From an uncultured Prevotella sp. (GTDB taxonomy: Bacteria; Bacteroidota; Bacteroidia; Bacteroidales; Bacteroidaceae): 64,000 nucleotides of DNA. The stretch's first letter is position 1, and every line of letters begins with the position of its first letter. The position numbers were made by a program, and so were the translations under genes. Where the stretch lies: assembly GCA_905234145.1 (NCBI GenBank), contig CAJOGK010000005.1, positions 1-64,000 on the forward strand, read 5' to 3'. Shown here piece by piece: positions 42,496 through 51,452 of the stretch. Below the pieces are notes generated by a model that was given only the letters and a program-made list of their open reading frames with translations, made no database searches and was not told the origin of the DNA.

Positions 42496-43421
42496 TCCGA
42501 CATGTTTTTGATATAGGGTAAATCGATCAGATTTTCAAATCTGTAGAATTTCTGGGCATTCTCGCCCAAGAAGAGTTGTTTTTCTCGTTCGCTGAGCTCG
42601 GTGGATTTCACCACAAAGTCGTACGACATGCGATAGGTGATGGCTGTGATGGTTCTAGGGTAGTCGCTGCCCCACATCAGTTTCTCCATACCCACCAGCT
42701 CTGCTGCCTCGCGAATCGCTCTGATGGCTGAAGGGTAGGGGTAGAACTCTGAATTATACAGCCATGTGATGCCGCCTGATTCTATCATCACGTTTTCATG
42801 ACGTGCCAGTTTGATTTGGTCTTGCCAGCTACGGTTCTCCCAGCAGGGCGATTGTGGTGGATTGGCCATACCCAGATGTCCGATGGCGATTCTCAGTTTG
42901 GGGCACTCACTAATAACCTCGCGCAATTCTGCTACCTGCTCGTCGCCATCTGCCAGCGTGATAGAAAGCAAGATGTCCTTCGCCTCCATCATGTGGAACA
43001 GCTGCATCATATCGTCATCTGTCAGGCGTTTTCCCAATAGTCTGTGTCCTGGAATCGCCAGTCCCTTAAAGCCTTGTGCCATCAGGGCTTCGGCTTGCGC
43101 CAGGAATCCGGGCTCCAAATAGTTGGCCATACCGCAGGCCAGTAGTCTGTCGGGATACTGGCTGTTTACTTTGGCCAGATAGTCGTTTTGCAGTCCGTCG
43201 ATAAACTCCTGCACTACTACTGCTGCCTGCACTTGTGCATAATTCATGTTTGAGAGGAATACCTCTGCCGAGTTTACCCCGTCGATCATGAATGGTGGCA
43301 ACATCTGTACTTCTTCGCCCAAGAAAATGGAGCGCCCGTTGGTGGTGGTCCTGATCTCTTTTCCGTTCCACGCTGTGTCTTGTTTCAGCCACAAATGGCT
43401 ATGTGCATCAATAATAATCAT
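42492..43421 (-). CDS. Amidohydrolase-family (COG2159) metal-dependent hydrolase
   Basis: A 309-residue TIM-barrel protein of the amidohydrolase_2 type: N-terminal metal motif IIDAHSHLW, a middle GHLGM with the third His, and the conserved Asp in WGSDYPRT. Members are decarboxylases or lactone hydrolases acting on aromatic or sugar-acid substrates; which one is not evident. It overlaps the GH31 gene by 4 bp and follows the SpoIIE phosphatase after 30 bp, so it is the third gene of a four-gene minus-strand operon. A sugar-lactone substrate would fit the context (inference). Confidence 0.82.
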   Translation of the reverse strand: MIIIDAHSHLWLKQDTAWNGKEIRTTTNGRSIFLGEEVQMLPPFMIDGVNSAEVFLSNMNYAQVQAAVVVQEFIDGLQNDYLAKVNSQYPDRLLACGMANYLEPGFLAQAEALMAQGFKGLAIPGHRLLGKRLTDDDMMQLFHMMEAKDILLSITLADGDEQVAELREVISECPKLRIAIGHLGMANPPQSPCWENRSWQDQIKLARHENVMIESGGITWLYNSEFYPYPSAIRAIREAAELVGMEKLMWGSDYPRTITAITYRMSYDFVVKSTELSEREKQLFLGENAQKFYRFENLIDLPYIKNMSE

Positions 43422-43451
43422 ATTAATTTTTAACTTTTATCTATCCACTCT

Positions 43452-45398
43452 TTACTTTATTCTTATCGCTAGCATCGTTAGGTCGTCAGCCTGATCAGCT
43501 TCACCTACAAACTCGTCAATCGACCTCATCATACCTTTTACCAGCGTCTCTGTGTTGCTCCCTTTCAGTTGGTCTAGGACTTTTATCATCCGCTCTTTGC
43601 CAAATCGCTGATTGTCGATATTGGTAGCATCCGTCAGTCCGTCGGTATACAGGAATATAATTGTGTCTTTGCCTATCTCGATGTGCTGTGTATCGTAAAT
43701 ATGTTCTTTATTAATACCCAGTGGCAGATTGCGGGTTATCTCCAGAAATTCTACCTTATCGCTTACCAGCATTGTTGGTTCATGGCCTGCGTTGGTATAT
43801 TTCAGATTACCAGTCTTCAGATCGAGCACACCCAAGAAGAAGGTGCAAAACATCATCTCTTCGTTCTCCTCAGCAAAGGGTTGGTTCATAATACTAACCA
43901 TTTTGTTGGGCTCTGTCTCATGTGTGGCCACCGTACGGAACAGGGCGTGTACCACCGTCATCACCAGCGCTGCTGGTACGCTCTTGCCCGATACGTCGCC
44001 TATACAGAAGAAAAGTTTCTCGTCGCGGATAAAGTAGTCGAATAAGTCGCCACCAATGCTCTTGGCCGATTTCAGCGAACCGTAAATGTCAATATCATTG
44101 CGCTCAGGGAATGGCGGTATTTTTTTTGGTATCATGGCCATCTGTATGTTGTGTGCAATATTTAACTCGCGGTCGATAGCAGCTTTTTTGGCAGTAGTGG
44201 TCTCCAGTTCGTTCATATACTTTACCAGTGATTGCTGCATGGTGGCAAACGAGTCACGTAATTCGCGTATCTCGTCGTTATACTTTATTTTTGGCAATGC
44301 ATTTATAAAGTTTCCTTTGGCCACCTCGTTAGCAGAATCGGCAAGTGCTTTCAGTGGTAGCGTATTATGATGTATGGTCTTGCGGCAGAAGTAGTAAGTA
44401 GCTTGCATACCTATCAGAAACAATATCAACGTTATAAAACCGAGTAGCAGTCCTGGGCCATAAATAGCTATCTCAGGTATGACTATTCCCATCGACCACT
44501 GACTGTTTTCAATCGGCTTGTAGATGACGTGGGAGCGTTTTCCGTCCAAATTCATGGCTATTACGCCTTCTTTCAGGTTTAGCATTTCTCTCACCAGATG
44601 ATCGTCGAGTGTGTCGGGCGTCGACTTGGCATAGTCAATAATGTTTTCTTTCAATATACGTTGACGGTTATGATGAGCTATAAATGTGCCATTTTTGCTG
44701 ATTATAAAGATGTGATAGCTAAATATGCCGTCTCTATTATTTATATTCAGCAGTCCTCGCTTGTAGCTATGTATCTCGATGCTCTCCAGTTGGGTCATCA
44801 GCCAGTCGAGTGACACGTCCGATCCTACTACTCCAATCTTCTTGCCATTATTATGTATAGGTCTTACATACGAGCATAGAACCTGTCCATCGTTTAATTG
44901 GTCGAAATAAGGATCGCTCCAAATGCCGTCTTTTGATTGCAGTGCTTCTTTATACCAAGGCCGCCTAAAATAATTATGGGTGTTTGTGCCCGCATTGAGG
45001 GTGTCCATCTGGTGTTTCCCATTCCAAAAGGCGTAAGGCTCAAAGAACTCACCCTTACTGGGGAAGAAGTTGGGTTCGAAAGCGGCAAAGTAGCCTTGTG
45101 TATTAGGGTTCAGTTGCAGTTCACTGGCTAACATTTTCATCACGATTTCGGGCGTTTCCAGGTTTTGCTCTACTGTGTTGGCTACGTTTATCACTACGTC
45201 TTCGTTTTCCTGTAGTATCTTTTCCAACTTTTCGTTGGCTACATGCAGTATACCAACGTATCGGCCTTTGGTCTCTTCGGTCATCGACAAAATCGATGCC
45301 ACAAACAGTAGTCCGCACACGATCATCATCATTGCCATAACTCCCAGCAATATGCGCCGTGTTAGCCTGTTTGAGAAAGATTGGAAGGCCTTTTTCAT
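43452..45398 (-). CDS. Membrane SpoIIE-type phosphatase with extracytoplasmic sensor
   Basis: A 648-residue protein: TM1 (about 13-35), a large extracytoplasmic dCache-like sensor (about 40-305; RPWYKEALQSKDGIWSDPYFD is typical), TM2 (about 310-335), HAMP (about 337-395), coiled coil, and SpoIIE/PP2C phosphatase (about 425-648) with GGDLFDYF, GDVSGKSVPAAL, YTDGLTDA and ADDLTML. Unlike the enzyme at 3537-5165 it has no HATPase domain. The neighbouring genes suggest that the sensed ligand could be a small sugar or carboxylate. The gene begins 3 bp after the aldo/keto reductase stop. Confidence 0.9.
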   Translation of the reverse strand: MKKAFQSFSNRLTRRILLGVMAMMMIVCGLLFVASILSMTEETKGRYVGILHVANEKLEKILQENEDVVINVANTVEQNLETPEIVMKMLASELQLNPNTQGYFAAFEPNFFPSKGEFFEPYAFWNGKHQMDTLNAGTNTHNYFRRPWYKEALQSKDGIWSDPYFDQLNDGQVLCSYVRPIHNNGKKIGVVGSDVSLDWLMTQLESIEIHSYKRGLLNINNRDGIFSYHIFIISKNGTFIAHHNRQRILKENIIDYAKSTPDTLDDHLVREMLNLKEGVIAMNLDGKRSHVIYKPIENSQWSMGIVIPEIAIYGPGLLLGFITLILFLIGMQATYYFCRKTIHHNTLPLKALADSANEVAKGNFINALPKIKYNDEIRELRDSFATMQQSLVKYMNELETTTAKKAAIDRELNIAHNIQMAMIPKKIPPFPERNDIDIYGSLKSAKSIGGDLFDYFIRDEKLFFCIGDVSGKSVPAALVMTVVHALFRTVATHETEPNKMVSIMNQPFAEENEEMMFCTFFLGVLDLKTGNLKYTNAGHEPTMLVSDKVEFLEITRNLPLGINKEHIYDTQHIEIGKDTIIFLYTDGLTDATNIDNQRFGKERMIKVLDQLKGSNTETLVKGMMRSIDEFVGEADQADDLTMLAIRIK

Positions 45399-45401
45399 TT
45401 T

Positions 45402-46379
45402 TTAACTTAATAATTCCGTAATAAAGGGGTCAGCCTTGATACAGCGGAGGTTCTTCTCTAGCTGGGCTGTGCTACTGGCACCAACAAGTACGCTGGTAAC
45501 GCCACGCTGTTGTAAAATCCAAGCCAGTGCCATTTCGGCCAGCGACTCACCACGACTTTGGGCGATATCGTTATAGTAGTGCAGTTTTACAAGCAACTCG
45601 GGCGTGAGCATCTCACGCTTTAAGAACTTTTCTTTTGCCATGCGGCTGTCGTCTGGGATGCCCTGTAGATAGCGATCTGTAAGCAGACCTTGTGCCAGGG
45701 GTGAGAAAGCAATGAAACCCACACCTTTTTCGGCACAGAAGTCGAGAATACCTTCTTCCTGAGGTTTGCGGTTGAGCATGTTCAGGCGTCCCTGATAAAT
45801 AAGCAGAGGCACATCGTGGGCCTTCAGATATTCGTAGCCAAACTTAAGCGGCTCAAGGGGCCAGTTTGAGATACCCACATAAAGCGCTTTACCAGCACGC
45901 ACGATGTCAACGAGCGCCTGAAGAGTTTCTTCGAGTGGGGTTTCTGGGTCATAGCGATGACTATAGAAAAGGTCTACGTAATCTATCTTCATGCGCTTGA
46001 GACTCTGATCGAGCGAGGCCATCAGGTATTTCCTGCTGCCCCAATTCCCATAAGGTCCAGGCCACATATCGTAACCTGCCTTGCTGGAGATAAATAGTTC
46101 GTCGCGATAAGGGCGGAAATCATCGTCCATTAAGCGACCCATTGTTTCTTCTGCGGAACCATAAACGGGGCCGTAGTTGTTGGCCAGGTCGAAGTGGGTG
46201 ATACCGTGATCAAAGGCATAATGAGTGATTTGACGACTGCGTTCGTATGGATCGACACTACCAAAGTTGTGCCAGAATCCGAGGCTTACTTTTGGTAATA
46301 ATACACCAGAGCGTCCGCAGCGCTCAAATTGCATCCCATTGTCGTAGCGGTTTTCTGCCGCAAAATATAGTTCTTTCAT
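45402..46379 (-). CDS. Aldo/keto reductase (YghZ / glyceraldehyde-3-phosphate reductase type)
   Basis: A 325-residue AKR with the catalytic tetrad visible: Asp and Tyr in FDLANNYGPVYG, Lys in FISSKAGYDMW, and His in DLFYSHRYDPETP. The N-terminus ERCGRSGVLLPKVSLGFWHNFG is that of YghZ/Gpr-type NADPH-dependent reductases, which act on L-glyceraldehyde 3-phosphate, methylglyoxal and similar aldehydes. It is the first gene of a four-gene operon, with a TACCTTTG box on the minus strand at 46410-46417, about 30 bp upstream. Confidence 0.9.
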   Translation of the reverse strand: MKELYFAAENRYDNGMQFERCGRSGVLLPKVSLGFWHNFGSVDPYERSRQITHYAFDHGITHFDLANNYGPVYGSAEETMGRLMDDDFRPYRDELFISSKAGYDMWPGPYGNWGSRKYLMASLDQSLKRMKIDYVDLFYSHRYDPETPLEETLQALVDIVRAGKALYVGISNWPLEPLKFGYEYLKAHDVPLLIYQGRLNMLNRKPQEEGILDFCAEKGVGFIAFSPLAQGLLTDRYLQGIPDDSRMAKEKFLKREMLTPELLVKLHYYNDIAQSRGESLAEMALAWILQQRGVTSVLVGASSTAQLEKNLRCIKADPFITELLS

Positions 46380-46514
46380 CTACCTATTAGTTTTTATATG
46401 ATTTGTTTGCAAAGGTAGTGAAAAAAAGTGATATGGAATTGACCTATTTTGTTTTTAACACGGCTTAACCTGATTTTTCTTAGTGAAAATGAGGGTTAAT
46501 CCGTTTTCTTTTTG

Positions 46515-46522
46515 TAACTTTG
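46515..46522 (+). promoter_or_regulatory. -7 box of the IMP cyclohydrolase / mre operon
   Basis: TAACTTTG followed by CAGCC matches TAnnTTTG, about 40 bp upstream of ATG 46562. No other box is seen before mreB, so it may serve the whole run to rodA. Confidence 0.55.
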
Positions 46523-46561
46523 CAGCCGCAAATGAAAATTATAACGTTATAATTGGTAGAA

Positions 46562-47155
46562 ATGGCTGATAATAAGAAGATTAAGACCGCTTTGGTGTCG
46601 GTTTTCCACAAAGATGGCCTCGATGAACTGCTGAAGAAGTTGAACGAGGAGGGCGTGAAATTTCTCTCAACTGGCGGTACACAGATATTTATAGAGTCGC
46701 TGGGCTATGAGTGTCAGAAGGTAGAGGATGTAACAACCTATCCTTCTATTCTGGGTGGTCGCGTAAAGACCCTGCATCCGAAGGTGTTTGGTGGTATTCT
46801 GGGTCGTCGTGAGAACGAGGGCGACATAGAGCAGATGAAGCAGTATGAGATTCCTGAGATTGACTTGGTAATCGTAGACCTTTACCCCTTTGAGCAGACA
46901 GTGGCTAGCGGTGCCTCTGAGGAAGATATCATTGAGAAGATAGATATCGGTGGTATTTCGCTGATTCGTGCTGGTGCTAAGAATTTCAATGATGTGGTAA
47001 TCGTGCCTAGCAAGGCAGAATACAGTGTATTGCTGGATATCCTGAATAAGCAGGGTGCAGAAACCACTAAGGCTCAACGCCGTATGTTTGCTACGCGCGC
47101 CTTTGGCGTAAGTAGCCACTATGACACCGCTATCAACGCATGGTTTGAAAAGTAG
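46562..47155 (+). CDS. Stand-alone IMP cyclohydrolase domain (PurH N-terminal part)
   Basis: A 197-residue protein that equals only the IMP cyclohydrolase (MGS-like) domain of PurH: ALVSVFHKDGL, LSTGGTQ, GGRVKTLHPKVFGGIL, LVIVDLYPFEQTV and KIDIGGISLIRAGAKNFNDV. Bifunctional PurH is about 510 residues and also carries the AICAR formyltransferase domain, which is absent; the protein ends cleanly at AINAWFEK and mreB starts 33 bp later. It would catalyse FAICAR to IMP. ATG 46562 is chosen over TTG 46553. The formyltransferase must be encoded elsewhere. Confidence 0.85.
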   Translation: MADNKKIKTALVSVFHKDGLDELLKKLNEEGVKFLSTGGTQIFIESLGYECQKVEDVTTYPSILGGRVKTLHPKVFGGILGRRENEGDIEQMKQYEIPEIDLVIVDLYPFEQTVASGASEEDIIEKIDIGGISLIRAGAKNFNDVVIVPSKAEYSVLLDILNKQGAETTKAQRRMFATRAFGVSSHYDTAINAWFEK

Positions 47156-47188
47156 ATGTAAATCGTAATATCGTAAATTTTAAATAAG

Positions 47189-48211
47189 ATGGGATTTTTT
47201 AGTTTTGTCCAGGAGATTGCGATGGACTTGGGTACAGCCAATACGATTATTGTCAGTGATGATAAGATCGTAGTTGACGAGCCATCGGTTGTAGCACTGG
47301 ATCGCCGTACCGACAAGATGATTGCTGTTGGTAGTGAGGCCAAGATGATGTATGAGAAGACTCATGAAAACATTCGCACAATCCGTCCTTTGCGCGATGG
47401 TGTGATTGCCGACTTCTCGGCTTGTGAGCAAATGATGCGCGGACTGATTAAGATGGTACACACGGGAAACCGCCTGTTCTCACCATCACTGCGCATGGTA
47501 ATTGGTGTGCCTTCAGGTTCTACTGAGGTGGAGTTGCGTGCCGTACGCGATTCAGCCGAGCACGCTGATGGTCGCGATGTGTATCTGATTTTTGAGCCTA
47601 TGGCTGCTGCAATTGGTATTGGTATTGATGTAGAAGCACCAGAGGGTAATATGATTGTTGATATCGGTGGTGGTAGCACAGAGATTGCTGTGATTTCGCT
47701 GGGCGGTATCGTCAGCAATAACTCCATCCGTACAGCTGGTGACGACCTGACTGCTGATATTCAGGAGTATATGTATCGTCAGCACAACGTAAAGGTAAGT
47801 GAGCGTATGGCTGAGCGTATCAAGATTGCTGTAGGTTCGGCTCTTACTGATTTGGGTGAGGATGCACCTGAGGATTATGTTGTACATGGACCAAACCGTA
47901 TTACAGCACTGCCTATGGAGGTGCCTGTATGCTATCAGGAGGTTGCTCACTGTTTGGATAAGACTGTGGCAAAGATTGAGAACGCTGTGCTTTCTGCCCT
48001 TGAGAATACACCCCCAGAGCTGTATGCTGATATCGTGAAGAATGGTATCTATCTTTCAGGTGGTGGCGCTTTGCTGCGTGGTCTTGATAAGCGACTGGAG
48101 AATAAGATGCACATTGAGTTCCACGTGCCTGAGGATCCCTTGCATAGTGTAGCTCTTGGTGCTGGTATTGCACTTAAGAATCTAGACCGATTCTCATTCT
48201 TGATGAGATAA
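47189..48211 (+). CDS. mreB: Rod shape-determining protein MreB
   Basis: A 340-residue actin homologue that organises the elongation machinery under the inner membrane. Nucleotide-binding motifs: phosphate-1 AMDLGTANTII, phosphate-2 MIVDIGGGSTEIAVIS, and adenosine motif GIYLSGGGALLRGL. The N-terminal MGFFSF is the amphipathic membrane-binding start. Length is normal. It is the first of five tightly packed elongasome genes (mreB, mreC, mreD, mrdA, rodA). Confidence 0.96.
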   Translation: MGFFSFVQEIAMDLGTANTIIVSDDKIVVDEPSVVALDRRTDKMIAVGSEAKMMYEKTHENIRTIRPLRDGVIADFSACEQMMRGLIKMVHTGNRLFSPSLRMVIGVPSGSTEVELRAVRDSAEHADGRDVYLIFEPMAAAIGIGIDVEAPEGNMIVDIGGGSTEIAVISLGGIVSNNSIRTAGDDLTADIQEYMYRQHNVKVSERMAERIKIAVGSALTDLGEDAPEDYVVHGPNRITALPMEVPVCYQEVAHCLDKTVAKIENAVLSALENTPPELYADIVKNGIYLSGGGALLRGLDKRLENKMHIEFHVPEDPLHSVALGAGIALKNLDRFSFLMR

Positions 48212-48220
48212 TCGAAGGGA

Positions 48221-49090
48221 ATGCGCAACCTGCTGGATTTCCTGGCTAAATATCATCACTGGTTCATTTTCATTCTGTTGGAGGTGGCCAGTGGTGTTCT
48301 GTTGTTAAAGTACAACAGCTATCAGAACAGTGTCTGGTTTTCTTCGGCCAACGCTGCGGTGGGTAAGGTGTATCAGTGGGAGAGTAAGGTCATCGCCTTC
48401 TTCTATCAATCGCGTTTGAACGAGGAGTTGACCCAGCGTAATTTCTATCTGGAGCGTCAGGTAGACCAGCTGAGACGATTGTATGCCGATTTGACGAAAG
48501 ATACCACGCAGATGGAGCGCAACGGGTTGCAATTCCTGAGTCAGTATCAGTTGATTCCTGCCAAGGTGGTCGACAATTCGGTGAATAAGCTTGAGAACCT
48601 GATGACCATCGATAAAGGTCGTGCCGATGGTGTAGAAGTGGATATGGGTGTTGCCTGTGGCAATGGTGTCGTGGGCATTGTTTACCTCGTGTCGGATCAT
48701 TATGCAGTCGTTATTCCTGCCCTGAATGCCACTATGTCGCGTATCAGCTGTGCCATTCGTGGCCGAGGCTATTTTGGTTATCTGCATTGGTACGGAGGCG
48801 ACCCCTCTGTGGCCTATGTAGAGGACGTACCCCGACATGCCAAGTTTAAACTGGGTGACTGGATTGAGACTAGCGGATTCTCGTCGATATTCCCTTCTGG
48901 GGTGCTGGTGGGAAAGATTGAGCAGGCTTACAACTCAAGAGACGGCCTGTCGTATAAGCTGAAAGTAAGACTGAGCACAGACTTCAGTTGTCTGCGCGAT
49001 GTGTGTGTGATCAGCGATAAGGGTATTGCAGAGCGCGCCGCACTAATGCAGGCTGCACGCGACTCGATAGAGATGAAAATAAACAGATAA
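48221..49090 (+). CDS. mreC: Rod shape-determining protein MreC
   Basis: A 289-residue bitopic protein: one N-terminal membrane segment (about 13-30), a coiled coil (about 65-95, NEELTQRNFYLERQVDQLRRL), and the periplasmic beta domain (VDNSVNKLENLMTIDKG onward, with GRADGVEVDMGVACGNGVVG). It bridges MreB/MreD and PBP2. Only 9 bp separate it from mreB and 14 bp from mreD. Confidence 0.93.
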   Translation: MRNLLDFLAKYHHWFIFILLEVASGVLLLKYNSYQNSVWFSSANAAVGKVYQWESKVIAFFYQSRLNEELTQRNFYLERQVDQLRRLYADLTKDTTQMERNGLQFLSQYQLIPAKVVDNSVNKLENLMTIDKGRADGVEVDMGVACGNGVVGIVYLVSDHYAVVIPALNATMSRISCAIRGRGYFGYLHWYGGDPSVAYVEDVPRHAKFKLGDWIETSGFSSIFPSGVLVGKIEQAYNSRDGLSYKLKVRLSTDFSCLRDVCVISDKGIAERAALMQAARDSIEMKINR

Positions 49091-49104
49091 GGCAAGAAAG
49101 GCGT

Positions 49105-49602
49105 ATGATTGAGTTTTCCAGAAGGCTTACCTTCTTTTTAATATTACTCTTCGTTCAGGTGCTTATTCTGAACCACATCCATCTGTTTGATGTGGCTACA
49201 CCTTTGCTTTATGTTTACTTTGCTATGACCTTTCATCGCAACTACCCAAAATGGCAGGTACTTTTGTGGTGCTTCTTTATGGGAATGGCGGTGGATATCT
49301 TTTCGAGTACCCCCGGATTGGCTGCCAGTTGTCTGACACTGACGGGATTTGCCCAGACTTATTTGCTGGAGAGACTGGTACCGCGTGACTCTGCTGAAAA
49401 TTTGGATGCATCGATAGCTGCACTTGGTTTCAGTAAATTTGCTATGCTCTGCGGTTTGCTGGTAGTTCCTTATTGCCTGTTGTTCTTTGCACTAGAGGAT
49501 TTCAGCTTCTTTTATGTCATCGACTGGGGATTAAAGGCTATCAGCAGTGCTGCACTGACGCTGGTGATGATGTTGGCTGTTGAAAGTATACACAGAAAGT
49601 GA
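49105..49602 (+). CDS. mreD: Rod shape-determining protein MreD
   Basis: A 165-residue polytopic membrane protein with about five hydrophobic segments, poorly conserved in sequence but fixed in position after mreC. The block GMAVDIFSSTPGLAASCLTL is typical of Bacteroidetes MreD. Its stop overlaps the GTG start of mrdA by 4 bp. Confidence 0.88.
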   Translation: MIEFSRRLTFFLILLFVQVLILNHIHLFDVATPLLYVYFAMTFHRNYPKWQVLLWCFFMGMAVDIFSSTPGLAASCLTLTGFAQTYLLERLVPRDSAENLDASIAALGFSKFAMLCGLLVVPYCLLFFALEDFSFFYVIDWGLKAISSAALTLVMMLAVESIHRK

Positions 49603-51452
49603 AGAATTACAATCTAGAGTATCGAAAGTATGTGATTGGTGGGGTGGCTACGCTGATTGTAGTCATCTATATCATCCGTTTGTTTATGCTCCAGATTACG
49701 AGTGATGACTATAAGAAAAGTGCCGACTCGAATGCCTTCCTGAAGAAAGTGGAATACCCCTCGCGTGGTGCGATTCTTGACCGCAACGGCAAGCTGCTGG
49801 TGTATAACCAACCATCGTACGACATCATGGTGGTGATGAACGAGGCCAAAGATCGTCTTGATACTTTGGATTTCTGTCAGTCGCTGGGTATTACCAGAGA
49901 GGAGTTCGACCGCAGGATGGCAACGATGAAAGACCGCAATAAGAATCCAGGTTACTCGCGCTTTACAGAGCAGCTCTTTATGAGTCAGTTGTCAGATAAA
50001 GACTTTAGCGTGTTTCAGGAAAAGATGTTCCGCTTTCCTGGTTTTTATGTACAGAAACGTAGTGTGCGCCAATATACCTATAATATGGCGGCCCACGTGT
50101 TGGGCGATGTGGCAGAGGTATCGCCTGCTGATATCGAGGAAGATGACTACTACCAGCCTGGTGATTATATTGGCAAGTTGGGTGTAGAGCGCTATTACGA
50201 GAAACAATTGCGTGGCGTAAAGGGTATTCAGATTCTTTTGCGCGATGCTCATGGTCGTATACAGGGTCGCTATCTAAATGGTGCACTTGACCGCCGGGCG
50301 CAACCTGGCAAGAATCTGACATTGGGCATTGATGCAGAGTTGCAGGCTCTTGGTGAGCGACTGATGGAAGGCAAGATAGGCAGTATTGTGGCCATCGAAC
50401 CCTCTACGGGCGAAGTGCTATGCATGGTGTCATCGCCATCGTATGATCCGCGTATGATGGTGGGGCGTCAGCGTAGTAAGAATCACCGTATATTGAGTCA
50501 GGACGTATGGAAGCCATTGCTGAATCGTAGTATTATGGGACAGTATCCCCCTGGTTCTACCTTTAAGACGACACAGGGCCTAACCTTTATGTCAGAGGGT
50601 GTGATAGACAAAAATACGATGTATCCTTGTGGTCATGGCTTTAACTTCAAGGGTCTGCACGTAGGCTGTCACGGTCATGCTGCGCCATTGCCACTAGTTC
50701 CCGCTCTGAGTACTTCTTGTAACGGTTACTTCTGTTGGGGTTTGTATCACATGCTTAATACAAACATCTCGAAATACGGCAGCGTGCAGAATGCGATGAA
50801 TGTGTGGCGCGATTACATGGTATCGATGGGCTTTGGCTATAGGCTAGGTATTGACTTACCTGGTGAAAAGCGTGGCTTGATACCGAATGCCCAGTTCTAC
50901 GATAAGGCCTATAAGGATTCTTGGAATGGACTCACCATTATCTCTATCGCCATTGGTCAGGGTGAGGTAAATGCCACACCGCTCCAGATTGCCAATCTGG
51001 GTGCAACCATCGCTAATCGTGGTTATTACTATGTGCCCCACGTGGTGCGTAAGGTACAGGGCGAACCGCTCGACACCGCGTTTACGCGTAAGCACTATAC
51101 GAAGGCAGCTCGCGAGGCTTACGACTATATTGTGCAGGGTATGCGCTCATCCGTGCTGGGTGGTACGTGTAAAGCCCTTGGCAAGTATGAGTTTATGGCT
51201 TGTGGTAAGACGGGTACGGCTCAGAACCGTGGACACGACCATTCGGTGTTTATGGGTTTTGCACCAATGGACAATCCGAAGATTGCTGTAGCCGTGTATG
51301 TGGAAAATGGCGGATGGGGTGCTACGTATGGTGTGCCCATTGGTGGCCTGATTATGGAGAAGTATATCAACGGAAAACTCTCGGAGGCTTCAGAAAAGAA
51401 AGCGCAGGAGTTCCAAGACAGAAGAATTGCGTATGGTTCAGACGATAGATAA
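49599..51452 (+). CDS. mrdA: Penicillin-binding protein 2 (elongasome transpeptidase)
   Basis: A 617-residue class B PBP: one membrane segment (about 11-30), pedestal domain (RGAILDRNGKLLVYNQPSYD), and transpeptidase domain with SxxK as PGSTFK, SxN region as STSCN, and KTG as CGKTGTAQN. It cross-links peptidoglycan during side-wall growth with RodA. Start is GTG 49599, overlapping mreD; the 3' end overlaps rodA by about 20 bp. Confidence 0.95.
   Translation: MKNYNLEYRKYVIGGVATLIVVIYIIRLFMLQITSDDYKKSADSNAFLKKVEYPSRGAILDRNGKLLVYNQPSYDIMVVMNEAKDRLDTLDFCQSLGITREEFDRRMATMKDRNKNPGYSRFTEQLFMSQLSDKDFSVFQEKMFRFPGFYVQKRSVRQYTYNMAAHVLGDVAEVSPADIEEDDYYQPGDYIGKLGVERYYEKQLRGVKGIQILLRDAHGRIQGRYLNGALDRRAQPGKNLTLGIDAELQALGERLMEGKIGSIVAIEPSTGEVLCMVSSPSYDPRMMVGRQRSKNHRILSQDVWKPLLNRSIMGQYPPGSTFKTTQGLTFMSEGVIDKNTMYPCGHGFNFKGLHVGCHGHAAPLPLVPALSTSCNGYFCWGLYHMLNTNISKYGSVQNAMNVWRDYMVSMGFGYRLGIDLPGEKRGLIPNAQFYDKAYKDSWNGLTIISIAIGQGEVNATPLQIANLGATIANRGYYYVPHVVRKVQGEPLDTAFTRKHYTKAAREAYDYIVQGMRSSVLGGTCKALGKYEFMACGKTGTAQNRGHDHSVFMGFAPMDNPKIAVAVYVENGGWGATYGVPIGGLIMEKYINGKLSEASEKKAQEFQDRRIAYGSDDR

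Noticed and set aside
43422-43451. Possible further word tract between the SpoIIE phosphatase and amidohydrolase genes
   Set aside because: AAAGTAAAGAG and AAAAGTTAAAA are suggestive, but the words are too few and too different to call.
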